A DNA stretch of 64,000 nucleotides from Bryopsis sp. KO-2023 (lineage: Eukaryota > Chlorophyta > Ulvophyceae > Bryopsidales > Bryopsidaceae): assembly GCA_030272585.1 (NCBI GenBank), contig BSYQ01000015.1, positions 744,001-808,000 on the forward strand, in the 5' to 3' direction. Position numbers and translations under genes: made by a program. Of this stretch, positions 35,746 to 50,529 are shown in pieces. The notes under the pieces were generated by a model, which saw only the letters and a list, made by a program, of their open reading frames with translations, did no database searches and had not been told where the DNA came from. Each line of letters opens with the position of its first letter. Position 1 is the stretch's first letter.

Positions 35746-38418
35746 TTTAGCGCCGCGTCTCGGGGAGCCTTCGTTGGTCGCTCCAGTTGCAAAAAACAAA
35801 AAGAGAGCTGTCGGGAATGCGATTTCGCGTGCGTTTCATCCAACATGCGTTCACCCTTCAGATTCACAGTGTGATATCACTCCCCAAGCAGAACCCCCCG
35901 ATTCACATCTCTGCAGCGCCCAAGGGGAGCTTCCTTTCCACAGCTGGACCTGCTTCTCGGAAGCCGAGCTGCCGTCATTTTGATTGTTAGCTGACCACCA
36001 AGTTCCACTGTTAACCAATGAAATCGACCTGCGCCATAGACTGGTTTTGTAAGTTTGCCCAAAATTCGTACGAATGCGGAGGATGCGTGAATCGATTTCG
36101 TTTGCAAGTTCCTTGCACGTTCGACAACACACTGGTTACGTAATCTCCTTTTTTCGGTCGCTTTTTTTTTCTGGAAATGGTCGTTTCCCTTTTTTTTACC
36201 TTGGGACTAGTATCCAGGACCTTAACAAATCAAATCATGGTTACACACAAAGTAGCCTTCATAATGGTATTGTTGAATTCACATTCTTACATTCTCATAC
36301 AGTGTGAACACAACACACTGTAAAAAGTATGACTCATGTTCCAACTAAAGTCCCTTCAAATACCACAACCCAGAGTCCTAACAGTAGCAACTGCCAGCAA
36401 CTACCAGCTGAATGACTCCTTTCCACAGTAGTGGATTTCTTACAGCCACACACACTCAGCAAAAATTCAACAGCCATCAAAATTCATTCAATTGTAGGAG
36501 GTGTCCAGATGCATCTCAAAACCTTTTACTGTGAAATTGTTAATGCTGGGTGGGCCCCCTCTTGCTAGAACAAAACCAATGCTCAAAAAAAAAATAAAAG
36601 GATCAAGCCATGCAGCACAGATTTCACTTCACTTCTTTTCTCTTTCCTCCATTCATTCAACAATTGACTTTCTGGAGGGAAGTTCAGAAACACTCATTCC
36701 AATTCATGGCTGCATTCCGTGTATTGCACCATCTCTGAATATTGTTGTGGAGTCATGGAGTGACTGGTTTACTGGAGGATTGGTTTCTGACAACTGTTGG
36801 TTAGCTTGGATAGGATAAACTACTGGCGGATATCAACTTTTCCGTTGAACCTTACTCTACAATACGTTTAAACATATCTGCTGAACTTCAAACTCAGGAA
36901 AAACACCAATTGTTCAATGGTAGTTTTGTGTGCCACAATATTTAGAATTCACCACAGCAGCGTAAACAACCGCTTTGACAACGGGATGGATCCCTGGAGA
37001 ATCAGAACATAAAGCGATATGGTTCCTGGAGAATCGGATGCACACAACAAGCCCCTCTGGCTCAGTCACAAAAGAAACGGGAAAGAAAGTTAGCTTCCAC
37101 GCTTGAGAAATTCCCTTTTTCACCAGTGAAACTGGGCCTGGAGATGCAAGTTGGGAGCCAAATCGTGTCGGAGATCGCATTGGCGTGCCAGGTGGGCTTC
37201 GCTCGCATCCGATCGCGGCTCAGGATTCGCTGTCGGGTAATGGATTGTGCAGATGGCTGTGATTGGGTTGACGCACCCCCACATCAGCGGGGTGAAAGGC
37301 CAAAAAGCATGCTGGGATCTTCAACGCCACGCCTTTCGTCTTCTCAACGACCACAGGGTGGAGGGTTTCGTCGTTGCGTCCGTCGACCTTCTCCAATTCT
37401 TTTTCGAGGTAAATGGCGGCTGCGTCCGCGACTCCGCGACCGTTCTTCCCGTGTTCTCGTTTCTGGGAGTTTTGACAACGGCGAGGTTTTGCCTTGATGT
37501 GTTGCGCGTAATCGGGATAGTGTCATTGCGTTCGCCAGTCGAGGGCGTGGAGCGTAGCTTCGTAAAGTACTACATTTGGGTGCACAGAAGGAATGGCAGG
37601 TCTCTCCCAACACCCCTACGTACGATTCGTGGTGGCGGTTGGACAGAAAAAGTCGCCACACTCCGGACCTGGTAGATCTCGTGACAGTGACTAGCGTAGC
37701 TCCTGTGACATCTCTGTCGTCCCCCTCGCAAGTGGCCTTAAAATAATGAACCGACAGTGTTGTCGCGCTCCGACGACCTGCGAACAAAAGTCATCGTTGG
37801 CACAGTGCGCTACTGAATCAGAGCGCTGTGGCGGGACTGCCCGCGCGCGTAGCGAAAAACTTTACACCTTCTGCCAACCCACACGACGTAGCTCTCAATC
37901 GAGTTTCTGGTTGGCAGGTTTTGTGGTTATTGGGGCAAACGCCCTCTACTGAGACCGCCACACAATATGGCTCGCCAACTCTGCAGTCAGTCAGTCACTC
38001 ACTCACTCACCTGTAGTTTTGCTGTATGTGCTTTGGTGAGGGCACAGCACAGGTTATTGGCGAGGGAGGTCTCTGACTTTTGTGTTAAAAAACGCTGTCA
38101 ACATGTGTTTGGGTGTGGTAAGTGCTCCACATCTGAAGTGTTTATGTCTATGACTGCAGGGGTAAATTGTTGCATTCACTGTCTCATTAAAACAACACAT
38201 TTCTTTTCAGTTTAATTAATTGGAATATAAAATAGATCAGTGGCAGCAGCTATCACACATCCCAACTGATTATGAAAGCCTTTAGCCCCCCCTGCCTTAT
38301 GTTTTTCTTAATGGAGGGACGAATTCTGCTGACTGGTGGGGTCACTGAATGCTGACGATCTTTGTTGATCTTGCTGTGGTGCAGTTATTCTTTCGCTTGC
38401 TGAGTGGCCGATTTTTCC
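35746..38418. other. Long spacer upstream of ceramide synthase and aminotransferase
   Basis: Holds the 5' regions of two divergent genes. The 37.1-37.9 kb part is GC-richer and has several open frames on both strands without domains. A short inverted repeat CAGTGTGAACACAACACACTG lies near 36301-36321. A TCAC tandem tract lies near 37995-38010. No gene supported. Confidence 0.45.
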
Positions 38419-40565
38419 ATGATGAAGTCTGCCACATTCGGCTCCGTATTGGGAGGCCGGCCTCTCGTACTTTCCCATCGGGCGGCAAAGAGAGTTCTTG
38501 CCCAGCCCACCACCAGGGCTGCGTTGTCCGTTGAGGAAAACGCTGCTGCACCAGCCGAGGTATTCACTCCAGAAATTTGGCATTTTATGATTTCGACTCA
38601 ACTCCCTCTCCTGGCCTTAGCTTTCCTGTAGGGATATGATTTCGACTCAACTCCCTCTCCTGGCCTTAGCTTTCCAGGGGATAGGAGGTGACCTGCACTT
38701 AAAACCTTTAGATATTTCTGCTTATTAGTCACGCAATCAAGGATGTGAGGAGGTGGATGTGTTGGCACTGCCACAGCATTGGTAGTTCAATTTTTTTTAT
38801 GGTGGCTATGCTGTGGTGAATAGGTCGACTCTACCGGTCCAGTCATCACCAAGAGTTTTTGCGCACCATGGAAAGTTCCTGAGGAAGCCGAGGCGCTGGC
38901 TTTGGACATCATGAGGTCTGGCGATTTGTTCAGATACAACAGGGATGACAACGATTCCTTGGTGTCGAAACTGGAGGTGGCCATGGCGGAGTACACCGGA
39001 CACAAGTACTGTGTCGCGGTCAACTCTGGTGGTTCAGCTTTGTTCCTCGCGCTTATGGCTGCTGGAGTCAAGGATGGGGACAAGGTAGCTAACCAACCAA
39101 ACTCTGGTAGATTGGTGGCAGTTTGGATAGGAGACCCTGGCAGTTAAGAAACAAAGCAAAGGCCGATTTTGGCTGATGTTGGCATGTTTTTTGGCGGATG
39201 GGAGTGGAGTGAAGTGGAGTTTGAAGAATTCTGGAAAATATGGTCCATAACGATGTGGGGTGCTGGTGTGTTGCAGGTGTTCTCCAATGCTTTGACATTT
39301 GGAGCCGTCCCTAGTTCAATCCATCATGCCGGTGGCGAGACAATTTTGATCGATTCGGCCTCCGATTTTGTATGCGATTTGGAGGATCTGGAAGAAAAGT
39401 GCAAGAAGAACCCTGACGTCAAGTTCTTCCTGATTTCTCACATGCGAGGGAAGCTTGCGGACATGGATGCTGTTGCCGACATCTGCGGCAGATATGGAAT
39501 CACTCTCATCGAGGATTGTGCCCATTCTTTGGGGGTGTTCTGGGGAGACAAGCACTCCGGACACACCGGCATCGTGTCGTGCATCAGCACCCAAGCCTAC
39601 AAAATGCTTAACTCTGGAGAAGGCGGTGTCGTTGTTACCAATGATGAGGTACGGCCAGTTTTCCCACACCTGCCCCTTCTCAAGCAGCACACAAACTCAC
39701 AAATTATATATATATGTGTATTGACATGTATTAACATATATAATATATTACATGTCTGTACATATATACTCGCAGACTTTGGTTGGAGAGATATTGATGC
39801 AGGCTCCTGAAGCATTTTCCATGACTGTTTGCCAGTTCCGAGGTTTTTGTTTTTCAGTTGGTGAACTGCAAGGGTTGACCAACTTCTCTGTCTGTGTTTT
39901 TTTTTTCTCGATTCCAACAGCTGATTGCTGCAAAGTGCATCATCGCCGCTGGTGGCTACGAGAAGCTTTACTTGAAGCACAAAGCCACTCCTTCTGCAGA
40001 TATTTTTGAGAGCTGTGGGAAACTGAAGATCCCAAACTACAGCATGCGAATGAGCAACTTGAGCGCCTCCGTTCTCATCCCCCAGGTCGACCTGGTGGAG
40101 GAACGAAGGCAACTGTGCAACCGCCGGTACGACATGGTTGCAGAAATTCTGGAGACGGGAGCTGCTGATGTGGGTGCCTGCATCGAGGTCCCACCTCAGC
40201 ATCCCAAGGTCGACCCGTGCAACGACTCCATCCAATTCAACCTCAGCGGATACACCTTCGAGCAAGTCGAGACTTACGTCGCAGCCGTCAGGGCTCGAGG
40301 TGTTCCTGTGTCAATTTTTGGTTCTCCGGACAATGCTAGGAATTACCGCACTTGGCATTTCCTTGGGGATTACCCCATGATGCCCAAGACTGACATGGTG
40401 ATCAAGTTCGCCATCGACGTCAGGCTTCCCCCTGAGTTCACCGACGAGGATTTCGAGTTGATGTGCAGATGTTTAATTGCTGGCTTTGAAGCAACAGGTC
40501 CTCCTGCTGCGAAGACTGTTATTTCAAGCAATGCTGTTTCAGCAGGAACGACCGTCCATAGCTAA
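38419..40565 (+). CDS. DegT/DnrJ/EryC1/StrS-family PLP aminotransferase
   Basis: Four phase-0 exons (38419-38559, 38824-39084, 39277-39648, 39921-40565) give 472 aa. PLP-dependent fold-type I enzymes of this family aminate keto-sugars or make 3-amino-5-hydroxybenzoate. Seen here: the opening SGDLFRYNRDD, the cofactor-phosphate loop NSGGSALFLALMAAGVKDGD, LTFGAVPSSI with an HHAGG insert, the aspartate in LIEDCAHSLG that contacts the pyridine nitrogen, and the catalytic lysine in STQAYKMLNSGEGGVVVTND. The first 45-50 residues (MMKSATFGSVLGGRPLVLSH, Arg/Ser-rich, few acids) look like an organelle transit peptide. ATG 38419 follows an in-frame stop. Substrate cannot be deduced. No sugar-nucleotide or antibiotic genes adjoin. 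The family is mainly bacterial, so an acquired gene is possible, but its introns show long residence. Confidence 0.88.
38586..38675. repeat. Direct tandem duplication in aminotransferase intron 1
   Basis: A 41-bp unit beginning TATGATTTCGACTCAACTCC occurs at 38586-38626 and again at 38635-38675, period 49 bp, apparently without mismatch. It lies wholly within the intron, 3' of the exon-1 donor. Confidence 0.9.
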
Positions 40566-43500
40566 GAGGGCTCAAGAAAAAGATTCTAAAAAAAAAAGAG
40601 AAGATTAGCTAGTGTTGAGCTGGAAAGAAAGCTGTTTTTTTTTTCTGCTGCATTGACTTGGTCCGGTTCGATTAGAATCAAAAAGGGGAAGAAAAAAAAC
40701 CATCAGTCTGGTTTTGAGGCTCTTATGGAAGAAGCCAGTTCTGAGACTGTATGTATCTTTACGCAAAAAGAAGTTCTGTATGTGGGGAATTTGGTTTTTT
40801 TTTCTTTTTCCTTTCTTTTTTTGGAGGTGGGGGAGGAACAGGCAATCTAGGGCTTGGGTTTTGGATGGAGAGCAGCTTTGCAGTCGACAAATTGTCGGCT
40901 CGATTTATGTATTCTTTTCTCTTCTGAGGGCACCATTTAGTTCGAACCCCACAGGCTTTCTTTCGGTTGGTGGGGGGTTGGAGAAGAGCTGAAAGGGTGT
41001 CATTATCTGTTCATATATATACATTTTTACACTATTTTGCAGATAATCATTTGACCATCAGAACGAGGCAGACATCTATTTGACGATTTGGGATGGATAC
41101 AGTGTAGAAAGAAGAGTGGAAAATATTTGTTTTTTTTTGGTGGAAGATTATTACTTTTCTGGCTTTATATTATCAAAGGGGAAAAGAGAAGTGGGGGGAG
41201 ATTTCAGGGGGGTTCGGGGGAAAAGGAGGTGGGTTTTTTTGCCTTTCGTGCAATATTTTTTTCCGTTTTTTCTGAAGCATTTTTTTTACACATAGAATGG
41301 TTTCGGGCACTTGTACTGAAATCGGTGGAAAAAGAAAAAAAGAAAAAAAGAAAAACAGAAAAACAGAAAAGTGGTACGAAAGGAGAGGAGGGGGGAAAAA
41401 AGAAGAGGAAGAAAATCTTTGGTTCATCATGTTTTTTATATTTCTTTTATTTCAAAAGCAAAATATTTGAAATTCAGGGAACTTGATCGAAATCATTTGT
41501 ACCGGATTGGATTTCCTGTTTTTCCCAGGTTTGCATGTAAATATTGGAGTGTTTCTTTTAGAGACGGTGTTTGTTGCATTGTTCATTTGCTCATAACATA
41601 CCCATAGGTAGATCGCTCTACAAACATTACAGGAAAAATACTCGCCTTTTTCAACAAAAGCCTTTTTCAGCAAGAAAAACCTCCCGGGGCCAACTCTGTC
41701 GTCCCTTTGTATGCATTCAACTAAAAGTCCCCAACCGAAATGCATTGCTGCCACCCAGCATGCAAGGAGATCAACCAGTTTTCCATTACAATGGACCAGC
41801 CAAACTCCCCCATCCTTTCTATTTCTTTTTTTTCCAGAGCTTTCACTTTCACTACTTACTTGGCCCGTGCTTGCGTGCATCGACTGAGTGTCTCGGGATG
41901 CGTCATGAACCCAGCTGAGTCTTCCCTCGTTGGCGTGTTTAGAATGGAGGGTTGGATTTGTCTCGCGTGAAACGATTGGTTCACTGAGTTGCTACTCATA
42001 TCTCTCATGAAAGTTCCCCCAGGGACTCCCAATCCCAAAGCCGAACTGCTCCTCAACCACGACCAACTCCACGTAACTTACTACTGTCTATATACTCGCG
42101 ATCAATAAGGCGAGGAGCCGGAATATATATCATAACTCACCAAAACTTAATCTAAAGTGCAGCTTTTCTACGCCAAATCGCGATGGTGGTCGCGATCGTA
42201 ATGTGCAGCAAGTGTAACGCCTAGTATTGGTGAGGGGCAGCCAATATATATATATATACTTAAGTATATTGGTTGGGGGACTGCGAGAAGGATGATTGTT
42301 CCTGTGGCAACGGAGCGTTGGTGTCCCTCGAAGATTTTTTCGAGGAGAGGGAAAAGCTAAGTGTGTGGTCGAGTCATTTTTCTTTCAGGAAAAAACAAAA
42401 TATGAAAAAAACGTTGGGGATTTCCCCAAAATTTTCTGACATTTGCCTCCAAGCTTTTGTAACGGGGGGAACTCTGTTTGAAATGATTGTTGGTGTCCAG
42501 AAGAAAAATCTAAGGAAACTTGACACGATTGCAACTGAAATTTATATATATATAAATTTATATACCTGCATCACTTCACAGCATGGGCGCAACCAGGATT
42601 TCAGGAAAGGGGGGGGCCAAAATAATTTTGGGGGGGCGCAATTTTTTAATTTTTTTTTGGGGGGGACAACTAGGTTGAGGCATGGTGCAATAGATTTCTG
42701 GGGATTTTTTTTTTTGTGCTCGCTGACTATTTTTTTTGGGGGGGGGGGGTTGGAAAAATTTCAGGGGGCCTCCCCCCTCCCAAAAAAAATACATAAATAA
42801 AAAAAGATGTAAATGTAAAAAAAAATATAAATATATTTAATTATTAAATTATATATTTATTTTGTAAATGTACAAATCAAGGTGCGTTGCCAGACACCCC
42901 ATCACCACAACATAGTCTTGACCATTCTTCTTGACCGTTCGAGGGAGAAGTCGGGGGTCGAAAAAAAAAGCAGCGTTCCAAAAATAGAAGAAATGTTTCA
43001 GCCCAACTTCTTATAGACCAAAAATGCATTAGCTCTGGAATGCTAGGCAACCCATCCACCACACTGTGCATTCTGCAGAGTTGTAGGGACAGGGCAGTTA
43101 CATTCTGTTCAATTTTTGGCACACCTGCTTGTTATGAATCATTGCACATCATGGTAGAGCGAAACCAACTGTGTGGTTTTTTGTTTGTTTGTTTTTTATT
43201 GGAATCTTTTTTTTTTTTTTTTAGGGGGGTGGGTGGGGGTTTTCCAGTCGTTCAATTACTCAAGGCTGCTACATTTTCCCTCTGCCACTCCGCTTTTTTT
43301 ATCAAGACAGCCATATGTTCTAAACGAACATAAGAAACGCATTGGCCCCCCCAGAAAATAAAAAAGAAATAGAAGACAAATGGCAAACAGGTCATATCAC
43401 TAATTTTCTGTTTTGAGGTCACCCTCTTCATATCAACCTCAAATCAAATCTAGGAAAGCCAAGAAGACAAACATGGTAACTGCAACTGTTAGAAGAATAA

Positions 43501-43863
43501 CAACTAAAGTATACCCCATCTTGTCCTGTTTTTTTTTTTTTTTAAAAGTTCACATAACTGCAATTTGTGATTTTCTTTTCAGCTATTTTCTCTATTACTT
43601 CTGCTTTACTTTTGCTCATTTTCCTTTTCCTTTTTTTTTTTCAACGACGAATTTTTTTATATGTACCCTCCAAGACACTCTTTTTTCAAATAGCAGAACT
43701 TTCTTCCACCAAAACTATTGAAAAAAAAATAAAAATAAGTAATAATTTTGACCAACAAGAAAAAAGAAAAAGCGACATTCTGCCATCGAAAACAAATCCG
43801 AAAATAAACATGAAAGAACAAAATATATACATATATTAAAAAAACCATCCCAGTCTTGTTTTT
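40566..43863. other. Spacer between aminotransferase and ZIP relic
   Basis: Begins with the aminotransferase 3' UTR. The rest is rich in T, A and G homopolymer runs. Apart from the repeat at 42585-42790 I see no gene; open frames here are short and compositionally biased. Confidence 0.5.
42585..42790. repeat. Interspersed-repeat fragment starting GGGCGCAACCAGGATT
   Basis: The segment opens with TGGGCGCAACCAGGATTTC and continues through several G-runs separated by A/T stretches. I associate this opening with dispersed repeats seen in many invertebrate and protist assemblies. No matching inverted end or target duplication was found, so it is probably a fragment. Classification is from memory, not search. 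Confidence 0.4.
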
Positions 43864-44303
43864 TTAATGATTTTTATGAGGCATCAACTCCAGGAACGAA
43901 ATCATGGCGGCTCCAGTAAACACAGCAATATATTTCAACAGTTTCAGATCCTTCCTATCGTGGTGGTCATGAAATTCTTCGGCAATCACTCCATAGGCCC
44001 CCACATAAATGAAGGTTCCAGCCGCCAGCCCATCCAAAATCAGCAAAATCACAGCATCAACGTTGCCAGATGCCCAGCCGATCAAAATTCCGAATGTAAT
44101 ATTGATTGATTGATAAAATTCCGAAAGGAGTGTTGTGAACTAAACTCTTTTACACGAAGAGTTGTCCAAAGTTCCACAAAGTTCCGTTATATGCTTACCC
44201 CAGTTTCTGTCAAGCATGCGAAACGCCACACGATTTCGTCCAAATTGATCAATTACCTAACAAGGAGCTATCAAAGCAAAGGCAACCATGAAAACCAAAG
44301 CCT
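43864..44303 (-). pseudogene. 3' fragment of a ZIP (SLC39) metal transporter, decayed
   Basis: The last exon encodes the terminal membrane spans of a ZIP zinc/iron permease: LIGWASGNVDAVILLILDGL, AAGTFIYVGAYGVIAEEF, and AVFTGAAMISFLELMPHKNH, ending in TAA at 43864. An upstream exon just below 44303, after a TTTTTTTCCCCGCAG acceptor, encodes ALVFMVAFALIAP, an earlier span. Using the donor CCTT|GTTAGG and the acceptor near 44140 would join them as an APF-HNTPFG-type turn. However, a 31-bp duplication bounded by two copies of TTCGGAATTTT (about 44087-44130) breaks the frame. No exons for the first five spans exist between here and the squalene epoxidase start 290 bp away. I therefore read it as a truncated relic. 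Confidence 0.6.
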
Positions 44304-44591
44304 GCGGGGAAAAAAAAACCAAAAAACGCAGTTGGAAGAAACATACACACGAACCGAGAAAAACAAATGAATGCGAAAACAATTGTTTAAAACAAAATTT
44401 GTATCTCAAACAATTCCGTGCGTTTTGTCAAATCGTCGCACGTGGATCTTGTTCATTACGTAACAGAAACGATGACGGAAGACAAAATCGAAAAAACGAC
44501 TCTCGTTCGACAATTCTCTCTTTACCCTGCTGCCCGAACGCAGTAACACCAGCCCAACACAAAGAGTCGCTGTCTTCACCCCTGTTGCGCG

Positions 44592-47716
<3,125 letters not shown>

Positions 47717-49092
47717 TTTTGACCTGAGGGATCAATCTCCAGAACGTCGACGGCATTCATTGGTTCACTCAGGGAGTTTAACTGTCCTGTGTGGCGGGGG
47801 TCAGGTGGGAAAGATAGGTGTTTAGGATTGACCTTGACAATTCTTGTCGGAGAAGTGCAATGATTTTGGTGAAGCCAGCGTCACGTGATTGGGTTGTGGG
47901 GGGAGAGGAAGGGTTTCATATTTTTAGAAAAGAACATCAAAAGAGCTGGAGATATTTCAAGGACAGGCCTCACAGATTTTTGATAAGGCGAATTGGGTAT
48001 AAAAGGGAGTAAAAAAGGGGAAAAAAAGGGATGATTTTTATTCTTGTATTGTTTGCTGGCTGGGCTGAGTTGGGCTAGTGGAAGGATTTATGATTTTAAA
48101 CCATTGATACATTGTAGTTAATGAAAGAAGGCAAAAGTAAAGAATAAGGAATATAGCATTATTCAGAGTGTTGCAAACTTAAAACTGAAATTGAGATATT
48201 CCAGCCTCAACCCCCCCCTACCTCTCTGATCTTGTGGTCTTGGAATAACTTCCAAAACCAAAAAAGGCACCATCATTTCTGCTGGAGAAATTACCAGCTT
48301 GCTCATACTTCTTTGTGCACAGCAAAATATCAAATGCAGCGGTGATATCGAAATCACTGATTTTGATATCACTGGAGGATCGTTGAAATGCACTTTTCTT
48401 TTCTTGGCTTTCAGGCTATTCGGTGTGACATCGCCGAATAATCTGACTGTCGGTCTGTCTGACTGTCTAGCCTTGCACACAACACACTTCAAAGGGTCCT
48501 TGGGTCACCTCACCAAGCCCTGAGTCAAGACGCAACCGGATTCTACAGGCAACTCCCACACAATTATCAAGTTCTCTACCCTTGTCTATGATCTGCACAT
48601 AAATTGCCCCATCTGCGAGGCACCCCCCTCTTTAATAATAACAAGCTATCGGCCACATGGGTGCAGCAGAACTTATGCAATGCTGCTTTCAACACCTTCC
48701 ACTCTTGTTTTATTCACACAGCTGGTTCAGCGATTAAAGCATGATTCACATCTCGAGGGCTGCCAGAAATGAGCCCTTTCTGCTTAAATATGAAAAATTA
48801 AAGTGACGAGGTCGGTGCCATATCCATGTCCAATGCCCACGTTCGGGAAAAGTGGTTTCAAGACCATCACTGACCATTAATAAGTTAAGAGATAAAACAA
48901 CAACTAAAAGAAGTGAAAAAAACACAGGGTTCGTACGTTTTTGTAAAACCCTCCAGTGGTTGGTGCAACATATTAATACCTTTCCTTTTGTGAAAAGTCA
49001 TATTTGAAAGAAGAAATAAAAAACGTCGCTTGTCCGGCTCGACTGATCGAAGATTTGTCATGCCCCCAAGAAACACCCCCGCATCTCTTTCG
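47717..49092. other. Spacer between convergent squalene epoxidase and MFS genes
   Basis: 3' UTRs of the two convergent genes plus unassigned DNA. A near-palindromic segment with two GATATC-type halves lies at about 48343-48374. A minus-strand open stretch at 48163-48492 shows no domain. Confidence 0.5.
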
Positions 49093-50529
49093 TTATATTT
49101 CAGCATCAGCTTGAGCAATTTCCCACATTCTTTTGGACCCCTTACGCAGTTTATCCTCTACGAACATAAACAACAGTCCAGAGAGCACAGTCATTCCACC
49201 AACTGCCCAAATCCCAGTTTTATACGACTTCGAGGCATCTGCCAGAATTCCTATCAGCATCGGGCCCACCACACCGTTCAGATTCCCGATCGAATTGAAC
49301 CAAGCCATTCCAAAGGCTTTGCTTTCATTTGCCATGCATGAGGAAGCTAGGGACACAGTCAGTCCTGCGGCGCTGTTCACCCCAACATGTTCCATAGTCA
49401 ATGCAAAGAACCCCAACGCAGCATGGACATCCACCAGCCAGGGCAAGAATGCAAACACAGCCCCAGAAGTGATAAGCAACCCCAGACAATGGTACACCCG
49501 ATCATTCAGCTTCGTTGAAGTCCAACCGAAAAGGCACCCTGCAACGGCAGCCACCCCATACGGAATCGTTGCGAACAGAGCAGCCTCGACGCTGGTGGAC
49601 TCTTCTTTCCCCCAACCTAAATCACCCCCATCCAACATCGAAGCAATCCAGAGTGGGGTCCAGAACATGGCAATAATGTATCTGGCCATGCCGAAAAGAA
49701 AACAAATGAACAGCAGCAACCACAAGCGTCCGTTCAGAAAAGTCGTCTTAAGCTGGTGATATAGGTCACGCCGGGTGGAGCCCTGAGGATTTCCCTTGTG
49801 GTCTTCTTGCAAAATCTCAATTTCCCTCTCTGTCAGAAAAGGCTTGCAACAAAGGGGTTTGGAAGTGGGGTCCTTGGGCAAGAACATCAACACCACCACC
49901 CCAAGTAGGACCGAAGGTAACCCTTCCAACAAAAACAGCCACTGCCATCCATGCAAATTCAGCAACCCATCCATAGCCAGAAGTCCAGCTCCGAGAGGCG
50001 AGGAAAGCCCCATGCCAGCTGAAGCTCCCGCAAACAAAATTCCATAAACGATGGACACTCGAGATTCTGGGAAGAACACGGTGATGTAGTATTGAATGCC
50101 CGGGATTGCCCCTGCCTGGAACAACCCCAAAAATAGCCGGAGGGTGTACAGCTGAGTCACATTTCGTACGAATGCAGTGAGGGCAGAGACCAACCCCCAT
50201 CCGATGATCAGCAATCCAAGCCAAATTGGACCACCCACCCTCACCAAAGCTATGTTGCTTGGGATTTGGAAAAGCATGTAAGTCACGAAGAACAGGCTGG
50301 ATACGGTCCCGATTTCTGATTTTGACAAGCCGATGTCATCAGCCATGTCCATAGCCGCCAGACCAACATTGGCACGGTTCACAGAGCAACTCAATGACAC
50401 GGCGAACGAGACAGGACCGAGCAGGAAAGCCAATTTGCGATAGAGCGCATCGATTTCCCGTTGTTTGGATGATTGGCTCGAATCCAAGAGGGGTGCTTCC
50501 TCGCTTGCTTGTCCACGGCTTCGTCCCAT
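49093..50529 (-). CDS. Intronless MFS permease, anion:cation symporter (ACS) type
   Basis: 478-aa, 12-span transporter in a single exon. ATG 50529 (MGRSRGQASEEAPLLDSS) is the first in frame; the longer open frame upstream lacks an ATG. Seen: a cytosolic N-tail, span 1 ending in SCSVNRANVGLAAMDMADDI, the NRxNxG motif typical of ACS carriers, followed by LSKSEIGTVSSLFFVTYMLF and QIPSNIALVRVGGPIW. The span-4/5 segment LRLFLGLFQAGAIPGIQYYI and VFFPES also match. Family members in bacteria and fungi carry tartrate, phthalate, allantoate, nicotinate and related organic anions; the substrate here is unknown. The lack of introns among intron-rich neighbours and the strongly bacterial/fungal motif set suggest possible gene transfer or retroposition. 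A dileucine-like N-terminal motif (EEAPLLDSS) could direct endosomal sorting. Confidence 0.88.
   Translation of the reverse strand: MGRSRGQASEEAPLLDSSQSSKQREIDALYRKLAFLLGPVSFAVSLSCSVNRANVGLAAMDMADDIGLSKSEIGTVSSLFFVTYMLFQIPSNIALVRVGGPIWLGLLIIGWGLVSALTAFVRNVTQLYTLRLFLGLFQAGAIPGIQYYITVFFPESRVSIVYGILFAGASAGMGLSSPLGAGLLAMDGLLNLHGWQWLFLLEGLPSVLLGVVVLMFLPKDPTSKPLCCKPFLTEREIEILQEDHKGNPQGSTRRDLYHQLKTTFLNGRLWLLLFICFLFGMARYIIAMFWTPLWIASMLDGGDLGWGKEESTSVEAALFATIPYGVAAVAGCLFGWTSTKLNDRVYHCLGLLITSGAVFAFLPWLVDVHAALGFFALTMEHVGVNSAAGLTVSLASSCMANESKAFGMAWFNSIGNLNGVVGPMLIGILADASKSYKTGIWAVGGMTVLSGLLFMFVEDKLRKGSKRMWEIAQADAEI

Noticed and set aside
36301-36321. Short CAGTGTG...CACACTG inverted repeat as a mini hAT element
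   Set aside because: Only about 21 bp with no 8-bp flanking duplication; just a small hairpin.
36914-37180. Minus-strand 88-codon open frame, coding-looking
   Set aside because: No ATG-started exon with good splice partners, no recognisable domain, and other frames are equally open.
37247-37675. Plus-strand open frame starting like an oxidoreductase (MAVIGLTHPH-type)
   Set aside because: The resemblance fades after about 15 residues; no Rossmann glycine pattern follows and the listed start is not a clear ATG context.
44087-44130. AT-AC minor-class intron in the ZIP remnant
   Set aside because: The segment between ATC and TAC is only about 20 nt and lacks the conserved U12 donor; a simple duplication explains it better.
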